Positions 1 through 8,823 are shown, counted from the stretch's first letter. The stretch is 64,000 bases of DNA from CBDCVN01 sp965223045 (GCA_965223045.1 CBDCVN010000013.1:1054001-1118000); one strand, 5' to 3'. Made by a program: numbers and translations. The notes: generated from the sequence alone by a model not told the origin.

Positions 1-1004
1 CATGGCGCATATCACCTGAACGGTGATCTTTGACATATTGTTTATCAAGTACATAAGAGCGAATTTGTGAGCCCCATTCTATAGCTTTTTGTTCACCCCT
101 AGCTTCTGCTTGTGCCTCTAGGCGCTTCTTTTCTTTTCGTTCCCAAAGCCGAGATTTCAAAACAGTCATAGCCTTTTCACGATTTTTGATTTGCGATTTG
201 CCATCTTGGCATATGACTAGGATTTCTTCAGATGTACCACTTTTATAAACTATACGAACAGCAGAGTCTGTAGTATTAACAGATTGCCCACCGGGCCCTG
301 AAGAGCGGTAAACGTCTATACGGATATCATTTGGGTTTATATCTATCTGAACACTGTCATCAATTTCTGGTGTAGCTTCAATTGAAGCAAAGCTAGTATG
401 GCGGCGATTGTTTGAATCAAAAGGACTAGCCCTTACTAAGCGGTGTATTCCAGATTCAGCACGCATCTTGCCAAAGGCTCGCTCACCCCGAATGATCATT
501 TGTACATTATCAATCCCATTAGGAGCAGTGTCACTAGCTTTAACATCAAGGAGTTCTATTTTATAACCATTGCGCTCAGCAAAACGACGGTACATGCGCC
601 AAAGCATTCCTGCCCAGTCTGCAGCTTCAGTGCCACCTGCACCGGGTTTTATAGTAATTATTGCTGCTTTATCATCATGATCACCAGAGAAGAGTACTTC
701 GTTGTAGAGCAAATCTAAATTTTTTTGAATTTCTTGTTTTTCAGTTTCTAAGTCAGCAAGGTCTTCTTCTGTGGCTAATTCAAAAAGCTCCTCTAAACTT
801 TCTATGTTTTCCTTGAGACCAAAATAGCTATCAAGCACAGCCTTTAAACGAGTGGCCTCTTGAGTTATAATCTTGGCTTGCTCAGGGTTATTCCACAAGT
901 TAGGATCGTTTAGCTTGGGATCTAATTCTGCTAATCTAGTTTCCTTGCTAGCAACATCAAAGATACTCCTTAAGGGCAATAAGTTGTTCTTTTTGTTCTT
1001 TCAT
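1..1004 (-). CDS. prfB: Peptide chain release factor 2 (RF2), 3' end beyond window, programmed +1 frameshift
   Basis: RF2 recognises UGA and UAA stop codons and triggers peptide release on the ribosome. Translating the minus strand gives the GPGGQSVNT peptidyl-hydrolysis loop (near 270-300) and, upstream, the RF2-specific SPF tripeptide inside RASPFDSNNRRHTSF (near 370-430). An ATG at 1002-1004 has a GGAGG Shine-Dalgarno 6 nt upstream, but its zero frame ends after 15 codons at a TGA (957-959). Skipping one base at CTT-T-GA restores the frame, and the protein then reads without interruption to position 1, where the C-terminus is cut off. No single uninterrupted frame covers the gene, so a simple ORF search misses it. 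Confidence 0.95.
957..973 (-). promoter_or_regulatory. RF2 programmed +1 frameshift site
   Basis: On the minus strand an internal Shine-Dalgarno-like AAGGAG lies 3 nt before CTT TGA T, matching the known prfB signal (AGGGGG-TAT-CTT-TGA in E. coli). Slippage from CTT onto TTT and reading GAT next puts the ribosome in the RF2 frame. This is the autoregulatory device by which low RF2 raises its own synthesis. The zero-frame leader is 15 codons, shorter than the 25 of E. coli. Confidence 0.93.
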
Positions 1005-1119
1005 TAACTACCTCCAATAACTACTGATTCTAACTTTTTTTGTGGTTGCTGAATAGCTATTATAACCATAATCTTTAACAAGGCCAACAACAGGATTACC
1101 CAACAAATTAAACCCCTCT

Positions 1120-1266
1120 AAGGCCTGTGACTGGATGCTGAAGGTAGGGGTCGCGGGATGCAGAGCGCCCAAGGTAGGTATTCCCAAGCAGAGCTTGTGA
1201 ACAAAGCGAAAGATACAAACATGCCATATCATTGTGTAGGGGCGTATTGCATACGCCCCTACACAA
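1120..1266. repeat. Composite intergenic palindromic repeat (left copy)
   Basis: Three short modules lie between prfB and the IS element. One is a CTGTGACTGGATGCTGAAGG-type box (from about 1125). The second is a segment containing TATTCCCAAGCAGAGCTTG (1179-1197), a near-hairpin repeated at 22762-22780 with about 25 bp of similar sequence before it. The third is a perfect 16-bp inverted repeat, 1232-1247 against 1251-1266, with a 3-nt loop and arms TTGTGTAGGGGCGTAT. Related hairpins occur at 13596-13623, 22822-22848, 29218-29267 and 45394-45421. I see no coding capacity. These are probably non-autonomous dispersed repeats. Confidence 0.75.
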
Positions 1267-1287
1267 CGTATAAAGACCATAACATAT

Positions 1288-2276
1288 AGACTTGTTCTGA
1301 AATAAGGAATTAGGCAATAAGGCAGTTCCATAAACCAGCACAAACTCCTACTACATCGTCAACAAATCCCTTAATACGATTCCTAAAAGCATACACAAGA
1401 ATCTTGAAACGCTTCATTCCTCCAATGGCATTCTCAACATATACACGTATCTTGCTCACTGCTTGGTTGTGAGCCTTCTGCTCTTTACTAAGCTTGGGAT
1501 TAGGGTTGGCTTTGCTCTTCCTAGGTCTCTTATGAGGTATTGCAACATCTGCTCCTTCATAATCTTTCTCGATTCCTTGATATCCTAAATCTACTGCCAC
1601 TTTAATATCCTCAAACCACTCCTCCTCAGGTGGAAATTCTTCCTTTAGCATTGCATAGTCATGGTTCCGTCCTCCAAAGGTTTGTCCCACAAACAAAATT
1701 ACCTTCTCCTTGCTGCTTATCACTGTGTTTTTCTGCGTGTGGTTACCCTGTTTGCCACTGTATAACTCCCGTTGCATTTCATCATCCTTTGGGCGTTGAT
1801 GTTCTCGCTCTGTAACATCAATCAGTATTTCGTCAAGTCCCTCAAAAGCTGCTTTGAAATCCTCTATGTTTTCAAACTCTCTAGCTGGCATATATCCCAA
1901 ACCACTTAGAGTTTTCGCCATTATTGGTGTAAGACGTTGTACCCAAGCATGGGCATTAGATCGTGATAAATCAAATTTCTCCGCTAGAACATCAAACGTT
2001 GGGTAAAGTCTAAGGTAGTAAAGAATAAAGCACAGTTTTATATTGACTGTACTTAGTTTACTGTTTCTTCCTCCTCCTGGCTTACGATGTACTTTCCCTG
2101 CTTCTAGAGCCTTTTCATAACGTTGCTTTTCATGGTCTTCTAAAGCTTTAGCAAATGCAGGTTCTAGTTCCTCTACTTTCTTTTCGCTCAATCCTGTTAT
2201 ACTTCTTACTTGTCGGTCATCTCTTGGTAGTAACATTCCTTTATTTTGACCGATTTATTTATTTCAGAACAACTCT
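1288..2276 (-). mobile_element. IS5-like insertion sequence, copy A (989 bp)
   Basis: The element is bounded by imperfect terminal inverted repeats of about 17 bp, AGACTTGTTCTGAAATA at 1288 and the complement of AGAGTTGTTCTGAAATA ending at 2276. It is flanked by a 3-bp direct repeat TAT (1285-1287 and 2277-2279), a plausible target-site duplication. A longer direct repeat, TATAAAGACCATA, also lies just outside both ends (from about 1269 and from 2277). It contains one transposase gene. A related copy with the same ends lies at 58667-59669. Confidence 0.85.
1310..2236 (-). CDS. IS5-family transposase (DDE_Tnp_4 type)
   Basis: A 308-aa transposase that would cut and paste the surrounding element. 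The N-terminal third is a helix-turn-helix region (LAEKFDLSRSNAHAWV, about residues 83-98). The catalytic acidic residues are plausibly in EILIDVTEREHQRP (first Asp), VAVDLGYQGI (second Asp) and ENAIGGMKRFKI (Glu). It resembles the 311-aa transposase at 58690-59625 over its whole length (RQVR..TGL..KK.EELE at the start, FRNR.KGF.D at the end). The frame is intact, so it may be active. Its stop codon lies just inside the left terminal repeat. Confidence 0.88.
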   Translation of the reverse strand: MLLPRDDRQVRSITGLSEKKVEELEPAFAKALEDHEKQRYEKALEAGKVHRKPGGGRNSKLSTVNIKLCFILYYLRLYPTFDVLAEKFDLSRSNAHAWVQRLTPIMAKTLSGLGYMPAREFENIEDFKAAFEGLDEILIDVTEREHQRPKDDEMQRELYSGKQGNHTQKNTVISSKEKVILFVGQTFGGRNHDYAMLKEEFPPEEEWFEDIKVAVDLGYQGIEKDYEGADVAIPHKRPRKSKANPNPKLSKEQKAHNQAVSKIRVYVENAIGGMKRFKILVYAFRNRIKGFVDDVVGVCAGLWNCLIA

Positions 2277-2383
2277 TATAAAGACCATACTATTTCTGTG
2301 CAACACATCCCATTACATTACAATGCCATAAGGTTTGTGACTGGATTTTGAGGGATTGGTAATACATTTGAGGTTCTCCATAT

Positions 2384-3091
2384 TCAGACATTTAGATGTG
2401 TGGTGGTAAGCCAATCCAAAATACTCTGATTTACTTTTTCTATAGTCATCTTACTTGTATCTAAATAAAGTAGACGATTAGCACTCAAATTATCTTTAAG
2501 GTAAGCTGCTGTTGCTGCTGCATCATAATTTTCCTTTTCACCTTGGATTATCTTTATGGCTTTAGCAACTTTCTCATCACTAATACCTTGAACGCTAGGA
2601 AAACCCTGCTCATCACTTCTCAAAAGCGATGTACTATCTATATAATCAAAAATATCTTCTCTCCCAACTAAACGCTGTAAACGAACTTTGTCAGGAGCAT
2701 CTAACATAATAAAACGAGAGTTAGGAAAACCCTGAACTCCTCCTTTAACCTCATTGACACCACGCAAATTGTCAAAAATTAGAGTACCTTTGGGAATTTC
2801 TTCATTCTCAAGATAAGTTTTAAGTACATGTGTCATGCCACTAGGGTAGTTTTCACGATAGCTTTTGGTAAACTCAAAACGTTTTACTCTATCTTTCACA
2901 GGCTCTAGGGGTAATCCCTGTTTATGCTGCATTGCAGGAATGATAATTTCATCAGTTAGTTTGCGGCGGTTAGGTAATAGTGTAAAAGTGAATTTAGATT
3001 CTTTTAAAGCCTCTAAAGTAGTGCTTTTACCCACTCCTGTGAGGCCAACTATAAAAATTATTTTGATCATAGCTTTAGTATTAAACAACAC
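2384..3091 (-). CDS. P-loop NTPase of unknown function
   Basis: A 235-aa cytoplasmic protein with a clear Walker A motif, GLTGVGKST, close to the N-terminus. FIMLDAPDKVRLQRLVGR further on looks like the lid and base-binding region of small kinases. I do not recognise a named family; the layout resembles nucleotide kinases or AAA-type ATP-binding proteins. A GTG at 3091 opens the frame, but the ATG at 3070, just before the first beta strand (MIKIIFIVG), is equally plausible, and neither has a convincing Shine-Dalgarno. It is divergent from glmM, with about 33 bp between the gene starts. Confidence 0.65.
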   Translation of the reverse strand: MLFNTKAMIKIIFIVGLTGVGKSTTLEALKESKFTFTLLPNRRKLTDEIIIPAMQHKQGLPLEPVKDRVKRFEFTKSYRENYPSGMTHVLKTYLENEEIPKGTLIFDNLRGVNEVKGGVQGFPNSRFIMLDAPDKVRLQRLVGREDIFDYIDSTSLLRSDEQGFPSVQGISDEKVAKAIKIIQGEKENYDAAATAAYLKDNLSANRLLYLDTSKMTIEKVNQSILDWLTTTHLNV

Positions 3092-3112
3092 TTACCCAAA
3101 CATACTTAAGAT

Positions 3113-3118
3113 TAGGAT
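3113..3118 (+). promoter_or_regulatory. Putative -10 box for leaderless glmM transcript
   Basis: TAGGAT lies 6 nt before the glmM ATG (3125). The spacing fits transcription beginning at or next to the start codon. AGGA within the same box could instead act as a weak Shine-Dalgarno, so this is one of the less certain cases. Confidence 0.4.
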
Positions 3119-3124
3119 TTTTTT

Positions 3125-4462
3125 ATGAGAAAATACTTCGGTACAGACGGTGTTCGTGGTGTGGCGGGTAAGCACCCTATGACTGCAGATTTTGCATTTA
3201 AGTTAGGCATTGCTGTTGCAGAAGTTTTGGGGGGGGACCATCAGCCCAATTTTGTAATTGGTAGAGATACACGTCGATCGAGCATGATGCTAACCCACGC
3301 AGTAAGCGCTGGGCTTACCTCGAGAGGCGGAAAGGCCATTGATCTAGGCATAATACCTACTCCCGGGGTATCTTATTTGTGCAGATACTTAAAAGCTGAT
3401 GCTGGCTTTGTCATTAGTGCTTCACACAATCCATTTGGAGATAATGGCATCAAACTCTTTGATGCTAAAGGGGAAAAACTATCTGATGACATTGAAATGG
3501 AAATTGAAGCTAGATTAGAAGTGGTTAATGAACTTTCTGAGGTTGTAGGTAAAAATATTGGTATCTCAGAAACGTTTGCAAAAGCTGGTGAGATCTACCT
3601 TTGTTCTTTGAAAGTTGAGGGTCCTGATCTTAGTAGTCTGCATATTTGCTTAGATTGTGCTAATGGAGCGAGCTATCAGTTGGCACCTGAACTTTTTAAA
3701 TCTCTTGGTGCAGAGGTTGAACTAATTAACGTAGAGCCTGATGGTTTAAACATAAATGTAAATTGTGGTTCGACCCACCCCGAAATGCTACAGCAATATG
3801 TTAAGGATAAAGGGCTTGATTTGGGAATTAGCTTTGATGGTGACGCTGATCGTGCACTTTTAGTTGATAACCAAGGTAGATTGGTAACAGGTGATCACAT
3901 TCTAGTTATATGTGGTTTAATGAGGAACGAAAGTGGAGTAGTATCTACAGTAATGGGTAATATGGGTGCACAAGTTTATTTAGAAGAAAAGGGTATAACT
4001 TTCCACCGTGCTAAGGTAGGGGATCGTTATGTCAAAGAGATGCTTAAAAAGAAAGAACTTACCTTAGGTGGAGAACAATCAGGGCACATGCTCTTTTTGG
4101 ATAAGGCCCCTACTGGTGATGGCATGTTGAGTGCTTTACAAGTCTTAGCAGCAGTTAAAAAATCAAGCAAACCTCTAGAAGCATGGGTAGATAAAGTAGT
4201 TACATTTCCACAAGTACTTAAAAATGTAACTGTTCCTATAGAAATCAAAGATAAGCTAATTGAGCTTGATGAGGTAAAAACTGCCCTAGATAAGGCTGAG
4301 AGTAAATTACTAAACAAAGGTAGAATCAATTTGCGACCTAGTGGTACAGAACCCTTACTTCGTATTATGGTAGAAGGTCCTGAGGAAAAGCTTATTGAGG
4401 AAATAGCTGAGGGAATGACTATAGTCATTGAAAAGGCTATTAGTAAGCAGTTAAGAATCTAG
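3125..4462 (+). CDS. glmM: Phosphoglucosamine mutase
   Basis: GlmM converts glucosamine-6-phosphate to glucosamine-1-phosphate, the step before UDP-GlcNAc for peptidoglycan. The 445-aa length is normal. Visible motifs are TDGVRG (7-12), the phosphoserine loop VISASHNPF with Ser100, the metal-binding DGDAD (Asp238, 240, 242), the sugar loop GGEQSGH (around 318-324) and the phosphate-binding RPSGTEPLLRI near the C-terminus. These separate GlmM from phosphoglucomutase and phosphomannomutase. It is transcribed rightwards and followed by a structured 240-bp gap. Confidence 0.96.
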   Translation: MRKYFGTDGVRGVAGKHPMTADFAFKLGIAVAEVLGGDHQPNFVIGRDTRRSSMMLTHAVSAGLTSRGGKAIDLGIIPTPGVSYLCRYLKADAGFVISASHNPFGDNGIKLFDAKGEKLSDDIEMEIEARLEVVNELSEVVGKNIGISETFAKAGEIYLCSLKVEGPDLSSLHICLDCANGASYQLAPELFKSLGAEVELINVEPDGLNINVNCGSTHPEMLQQYVKDKGLDLGISFDGDADRALLVDNQGRLVTGDHILVICGLMRNESGVVSTVMGNMGAQVYLEEKGITFHRAKVGDRYVKEMLKKKELTLGGEQSGHMLFLDKAPTGDGMLSALQVLAAVKKSSKPLEAWVDKVVTFPQVLKNVTVPIEIKDKLIELDEVKTALDKAESKLLNKGRINLRPSGTEPLLRIMVEGPEEKLIEEIAEGMTIVIEKAISKQLRI

Positions 4463-4494
4463 CTTGTAGCGATAATATTTATTGATTCTAGGGC

Positions 4495-4646
4495 ATATGG
4501 CATAACATCAATTTTGAGTGTAGGGTGTGGCACTATAACTATAAAATGCTTTTGCCCGTTTGTCCTCATTTGCATTGGGGAATACTTGCAAACTCAAATT
4601 ATAAAGCATTTCGCAGAATGCCATAAAAAGCCATCTTATGCCATAT
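4495..4646. repeat. Nested inverted repeats, possible fold-back element
   Basis: ATATGGCATAA (4495-4505) is the exact complement of 4636-4646. Inside it AAATGCTTT (4544-4552) is the complement of 4603-4611, and shorter complementary words around 4512-4518 and 4592-4600 also nest. The whole 150-bp gap segment could fold into one interrupted hairpin. It contains no gene I can support and could be a small fold-back repeat or an RNA structure after glmM. Confidence 0.4.
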
Positions 4647-4704
4647 TTTTGTAATACTATAAATAACACTATCTCGAACTAAAGAATTATTGTAACCTTA
4701 TATT

Positions 4705-5133
4705 ATGAATAGTAGGCCTAATTTAGAAGAACTTTTGGTTGATTTTGCCTCACACATTATAAACACCTCTAGAAAGTTGCCAAATACAGTTGAAGGGCAG
4801 TATATTGCCAAGCAAATTTTACGTAGTGGCATGTCACCAGCTGCCCTTTATGCTGAAGCACATAGTTATACTCGAGGTAGTGATAATGCTGTACGCAACC
4901 TAACAATTGCTTTGAAATCTCTTAATGTTACTAAGATATGGTTGAAGATTATAGAACGTAGTGAGCTCTTATCTCAAGAGGTTCTTAAACCCCTTCTTAT
5001 TGAATGTGAAGAGATACATCAACTTCTTAAGAGTATTTTAAATAGAGACATGACTAGCTCTGAAGAGCACATATTTTCCTTTTTTGGAGAAGTTTTTGAG
5101 GATAAAGGAGAACAAAGTCCTTCACTATCTTGA
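4705..5133 (+). CDS. Four-helix bundle protein (TIGR02436-like)
   Basis: A 142-aa all-helical cytoplasmic protein. The pattern of an N-terminal helix with LVDFASHIIN, then LPNT-EGQYIAKQILRSGMSPAALYAEA and later KIWLKIIERSELL matches the four-helix bundle family first noticed inside 23S rRNA intervening sequences. Members also occur as stand-alone chromosomal genes, and their function is not established. No rRNA gene lies in this window. The start is an ATG without a Shine-Dalgarno; TGTAAC at 4691-4696 is a possible -10 box 8 nt before it. Confidence 0.8.
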   Translation: MNSRPNLEELLVDFASHIINTSRKLPNTVEGQYIAKQILRSGMSPAALYAEAHSYTRGSDNAVRNLTIALKSLNVTKIWLKIIERSELLSQEVLKPLLIECEEIHQLLKSILNRDMTSSEEHIFSFFGEVFEDKGEQSPSLS

Positions 5134-5168
5134 ACATTCTCTAAAATGCTCAGAACTAAACTAGAAAC

Positions 5169-6170
5169 ATGCTTGAAATGGTAGAAAGCAGTGCTTCACT
5201 TGCTGTTATTGGTGCAGGTGCTTGGGGAACCATGATTGCTGTTTTACTTACTCGTAATGGTAATCAAGTTGGCTTATGGGCAAGGCGTGAGGACTTTGCT
5301 AAAAGTCTTTTAAAAGATGGAGAAAACAAACGCTACCTTGCTGGGGTAGCTTTGCCTAAAAATTTGGAAGTAAGCAGTAATTTGAATGAGATAATGCAGG
5401 GCCGTGTAGCTGCTTTCATTGCTGTTCCTAGCAAAGGTTTACGTAATGTGTTGTCTCATCTTCCTAAGGTATCTGCTCTTATTTGTGCTAGCAAGGGTTT
5501 AGAAGTGGGTACCTTAAAACGCTTTTCTGAAGTGCTAGCCGAATATCAGCCGAAAGCAATTTTGGCAGCACTTTCAGGGCCTAATCTAGTATCTGAAATT
5601 GCTCAGGGCTTACCTGCAGCTGCTACAGTGGCTTCGGAAAATGAAGAACTTGCTAGAACAGTGCAGTATTGGCTTCATCAAGCTAACTTTCGTGTCTACA
5701 GAAGTAACGACCTGATAGGAGTTGAACTTGGTGGAGCAATAAAAAACATCATAGCTCTAGCAGCAGGTATGTGTGATGGCCTTAAGATGGGTGATAATGC
5801 CAAAGCTGCTATTATTACTCGAGGTTTAGCAGAAATGGTTAAGCTGGCTAAACACTTGGGCGCAAAAAGAGAGACTCTTTTTGGTTTGTCAGGCTTGGGT
5901 GACATGATTGCCACTTGTAATAGTTTAAACTCACGTAATTACAAAGCAGGACAAATGTTTGCTAGAGGTGTAAGTTTAGCTGAGATAGAAGCTAGTGGTA
6001 TGACTACTGAGGGTTTGTCAACAGCAAAAGCAGTTGTTACTTATGCTCGAGATAAGGGGCTTGAGCTACCCATAGCTCAAGAGGTGTATAAAGTCGTTTT
6101 TGAAGGCGAATCTCCTAAACAAGCAATTGATCATTTAATGCAGCGTGAAATAAAACCAGAATGGATTTGA
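5169..6170 (+). CDS. gpsA: Glycerol-3-phosphate dehydrogenase [NAD(P)+]
   Basis: GpsA reduces dihydroxyacetone phosphate to sn-glycerol-3-phosphate, the backbone that PlsY acylates (a canonical plsY is at 49.2 kb). The 333-aa protein has the Rossmann loop GAGAWG (15-20), the conserved SGPNL (136-140) and the catalytic lysine in GGAIKNIIALAAG (Lys192). The ATG at 5169 has no Shine-Dalgarno but sits 6 nt after a TAAACT box (5157-5162), which suggests a leaderless message. A second in-frame ATG lies 3 codons later. Confidence 0.96.
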   Translation: MLEMVESSASLAVIGAGAWGTMIAVLLTRNGNQVGLWARREDFAKSLLKDGENKRYLAGVALPKNLEVSSNLNEIMQGRVAAFIAVPSKGLRNVLSHLPKVSALICASKGLEVGTLKRFSEVLAEYQPKAILAALSGPNLVSEIAQGLPAAATVASENEELARTVQYWLHQANFRVYRSNDLIGVELGGAIKNIIALAAGMCDGLKMGDNAKAAIITRGLAEMVKLAKHLGAKRETLFGLSGLGDMIATCNSLNSRNYKAGQMFARGVSLAEIEASGMTTEGLSTAKAVVTYARDKGLELPIAQEVYKVVFEGESPKQAIDHLMQREIKPEWI

Positions 6171-6174
6171 AGGT

Positions 6175-6224
6175 AAGTCAGGAGCCAAAGCTGGGGAGGG
6201 TATTATACTGCTGACTCCTGACTT
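6175..6224. terminator. Putative bidirectional terminator between gpsA and nuoM
   Basis: AAGTCAGGAG (6175-6184) and its exact complement CTCCTGACTT (6215-6224) form a 10-bp stem with a 30-nt loop, followed by a short T run. It sits between two convergent genes. The loop is long for an intrinsic terminator, so the call is tentative. Confidence 0.5.
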
Positions 6225-6270
6225 TTTGGATTTTGCTAATAGAACTTGAGTTTCTTATGAGGAAAAAAAC

Positions 6271-7737
6271 CTAAAACAAGTTAGAAAGGATCCCTTGTAG
6301 ACCACTATCAATAAAAGGACTTAAGGTAGGAGGCCATAAACCCCACAATATAGTTAATATTATTAAAGGGGTGGCTGCAGCAAGCTCTAAAGTTTTTAAG
6401 TCTTCTAATTGGTAATCTTTTTGCATTTGACTAGTGGGTTCTCCTTGCAAAACCCTCTGAATCGTCCAAAGCATAAGCGCAGCATTAATTAAGATACCTA
6501 GGGAACCTAAAATAGCAAAAACAGTGGTTTTAGGATTTTGAAAGGCACCTAGAAGCGCTTGAAATTCACCTATAAAACCTGCTAAACCTGGGATTCCTGC
6601 TCCACCTAGCATGGCTAACCACATCATGCCCCCTAAAATAGGCATAGCACTGTACATACCCCTCATAGCAGAGATAGTTCTTGTATGAGTTCGTTGGTTC
6701 AACATACCTACTAGCATAAAAAGTAAACCAGTAATTACCCCATGTGCTACCATTTGATAAACTGCTCCATGCAGGCCAAAACTAGTCATAGAAGCTATAC
6801 CTAAGAGTACAAATCCCATATGATTAACTGAAGAGTAGGCAATAAGTTGTTTTAAATCACTTTGCCCTAAAGCTACAAAGCCCCCATAAAGCAAACTTAA
6901 TACAGCAAGGATAGCTAGAAAAGGCTGTAAGGTTTGCATAGCTTCAGGGAAGAAACTTAGATTAAAGCGAATTAGACCATAACCACCCATTTTGAGTAAT
7001 ACGCCTGCTAAAAGGATTGAGCCTGCTGTAGGAGCCTGAGTATGAGCATGGGGTAACCATGTGTGAAAGGGTATACTAGGTAGTTTAATGAGAAAAGCTA
7101 TGGCAAAACCAAGGCACAGCACTACACCTCTAAAGCCGGTGATAGCAGGAGCATTTTCCACCAAGATGCGATAGTCAAAACTAACTAGTCCACCTTTTGT
7201 AGCCAGAAAAGCTGTTAACAAAATACCTAGTAATAGAAAAACGGAGCCTGTTAATGAATAAAGTAAAAATTTAAGGGCAGCATAACGTTTGTTGCTATAG
7301 CCCCACACACCAATTATAAAGAATAGTGGTATGATAGTCAGCTCAAAGGCTATAAAAAAGACAATAAGGTCAAGGGCAGTAAATACTGCAATAAGGGCAG
7401 ATAACAATATTAAAAATAAAATAAAGAAGCCACTTTCTTTGCGTTGCCACTCAGTTAGCAAAGCAAGTAAGGTTAACAGGCAACTTAAAAATATAAAAGG
7501 TAAACTTAGACCATCTAAACCAACTAGGTAGTTAATGCCTAAGCTAGGTATCCAAGAGATTTCTTGTAGATATTGCCAACCCCCTTCATTAAGGTCATAA
7601 GCAAACCACGTAGCAAGGCTTAATAAAGTGTTTAGCGTAACAGCTACAAGCACTAAGGTTTTAACTATTTTTGTGGACTTTAAGAAAAGTGTGATTAAGG
7701 TTGTAACTAGAGGAAGGGCAATGAGTAAACTAATCAT
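6271..7737 (-). CDS. nuoM: NADH-quinone oxidoreductase subunit M (proton-pumping)
   Basis: A 488-aa polytopic membrane protein of complex I with about 14 transmembrane segments. Diagnostic stretches are FELTIIPLFFIIGVWG (conserved membrane Glu) and LPHAHTQAPTAGSILLAGVL with GVLLKMGGYGLIRF after it. It belongs to the antiporter-like subunits (NuoL/M/N, MrpD), and the motif set and length best fit NuoM. No other nuo or mrp gene is adjacent: gpsA is convergent downstream, and upstream are 324 bp of non-coding DNA and a thioesterase gene. This isolation is unusual, since nuoM is normally inside an operon. Confidence 0.88.
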   Translation of the reverse strand: MISLLIALPLVTTLITLFLKSTKIVKTLVLVAVTLNTLLSLATWFAYDLNEGGWQYLQEISWIPSLGINYLVGLDGLSLPFIFLSCLLTLLALLTEWQRKESGFFILFLILLSALIAVFTALDLIVFFIAFELTIIPLFFIIGVWGYSNKRYAALKFLLYSLTGSVFLLLGILLTAFLATKGGLVSFDYRILVENAPAITGFRGVVLCLGFAIAFLIKLPSIPFHTWLPHAHTQAPTAGSILLAGVLLKMGGYGLIRFNLSFFPEAMQTLQPFLAILAVLSLLYGGFVALGQSDLKQLIAYSSVNHMGFVLLGIASMTSFGLHGAVYQMVAHGVITGLLFMLVGMLNQRTHTRTISAMRGMYSAMPILGGMMWLAMLGGAGIPGLAGFIGEFQALLGAFQNPKTTVFAILGSLGILINAALMLWTIQRVLQGEPTSQMQKDYQLEDLKTLELAAATPLIILTILWGLWPPTLSPFIDSGLQGILSNLF

Positions 7738-8061
7738 AATTTTTAGTAGTTTAAGGCAATCATTTTGAAATCATAGAAAATTCTTGGACTATATAGAGAA
7801 GGTGTTAGCCATTCGCTCTGCTTTTTCTAATTTTTAGCTACTAAACTTCTTTAAAGCTTTTTCAATTTTCTCAGGGCTTACCTTAAGCTTTTACGAAAGC
7901 TTTGGGTAGTTGGGCTTATCCTTTCTGCTGCCATTGGTGATGTTAACTTTATAATATACATAGTTTTTACCTTTCTGATTGCAACATAATTTTAAATTGT
8001 TAGAGTTTATGAAAGCAAGCTCTAAATCAAAGTAAGGTATGTTAAGTAGATATTCCTGACT
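7738..8061. other. Non-coding stretch upstream of nuoM
   Basis: About 320 AT-rich bases with no supportable gene. On the minus strand a short run reads SPEKIEKALKKFSS before a stop, but an in-frame stop lies just upstream and it has no start codon, so it is not called. The nuoM promoter must lie here; I see no clear -35/-10 pair. Confidence 0.4.
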
Positions 8062-8505
8062 CTAACTTTTTTCTGGTGAGAATAGATTGTCCTTTTCTAC
8101 AAGGTGCACAAGTTGATTGAGCCAATCCTTAGGTAGACTGATAGCTTTTCCATTTGGATTACTAGGAGTGTGAGCGGTTTCTCCTGTGGCTATAAGTAAC
8201 TCATCACCTATTCTAGTTATAGTGTAAGAGAAGCAAATACGTCGCTGCCGAGCTTCAATTAACTTAACATCAATGCTAAGTTCATCATCAAAATAAGTGG
8301 CTCTACGATAATTTATACTAATATAATTTAAAACTAAAAAGACACCAGCATTGTCCCATTCTCGGTAACTTATGTTTTGCTTGCGCAGCCACTCAATCCG
8401 AGCTGCCTCGAGCCACACAGCATAGTTGCTGTGATGGGCAATACCTATTTTATCTGTTTCAGCAAAACGCACTCGCAAAATTAATGTGGACTGACTTTTA
8501 CTCAT
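8062..8505 (-). CDS. Acyl-CoA thioesterase, 4HBT/YbgC hotdog family
   Basis: A 147-aa hotdog-fold thioesterase that would hydrolyse acyl-CoA or aryl-CoA thioesters. The N-terminal motif ETDKIGIAHHSNYAVWLEAAR carries the family's catalytic Asp and the conserved Tyr-x3-Glu-x3-Arg face. RRATYFDDELSIDV is the typical second strand pair. Length and motifs match the YbgC/FcbC branch; the substrate cannot be told. It stands alone, divergent from the leucine-controlled operon beginning at 8860. Confidence 0.85.
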   Translation of the reverse strand: MSKSQSTLILRVRFAETDKIGIAHHSNYAVWLEAARIEWLRKQNISYREWDNAGVFLVLNYISINYRRATYFDDELSIDVKLIEARQRRICFSYTITRIGDELLIATGETAHTPSNPNGKAISLPKDWLNQLVHLVEKDNLFSPEKS

Positions 8506-8823
8506 GTACTTAATTTTAATATCTTCATGTGTTTGGTTCTAAACATTTTGCTTGTTTGAGAGAAATATTGTTTTTGGAACACTTTATTCTTTTATAGTAC
8601 TTGAAATTCTTGTATAGTACTCTAATTTATTAATAGTCCATTAGTGCTTGTGAAAATGCAAGATGTTGCATTTCTACGAGCATTGAATTACCTTTGGTGG
8701 ATTCATTAGCTAAAATTGAGTCTGACCAGTACGGCAGAGGTTTCTTGTGTTTCTTTGCTTATACTTCTTAATTTATCAGGGAGCCACCAAAATTTTGAGC
8801 CAAGCAATTAATGAGCATCAGAT
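8506..8823. other. Non-coding region before the attenuator promoter
   Basis: About 320 AT-rich bases between two divergent transcription units. I found no tRNA, no protein frame with a start signal and no strong hairpin apart from a small GCAAGATGTTGC stem near 8659-8670. Confidence 0.4.
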
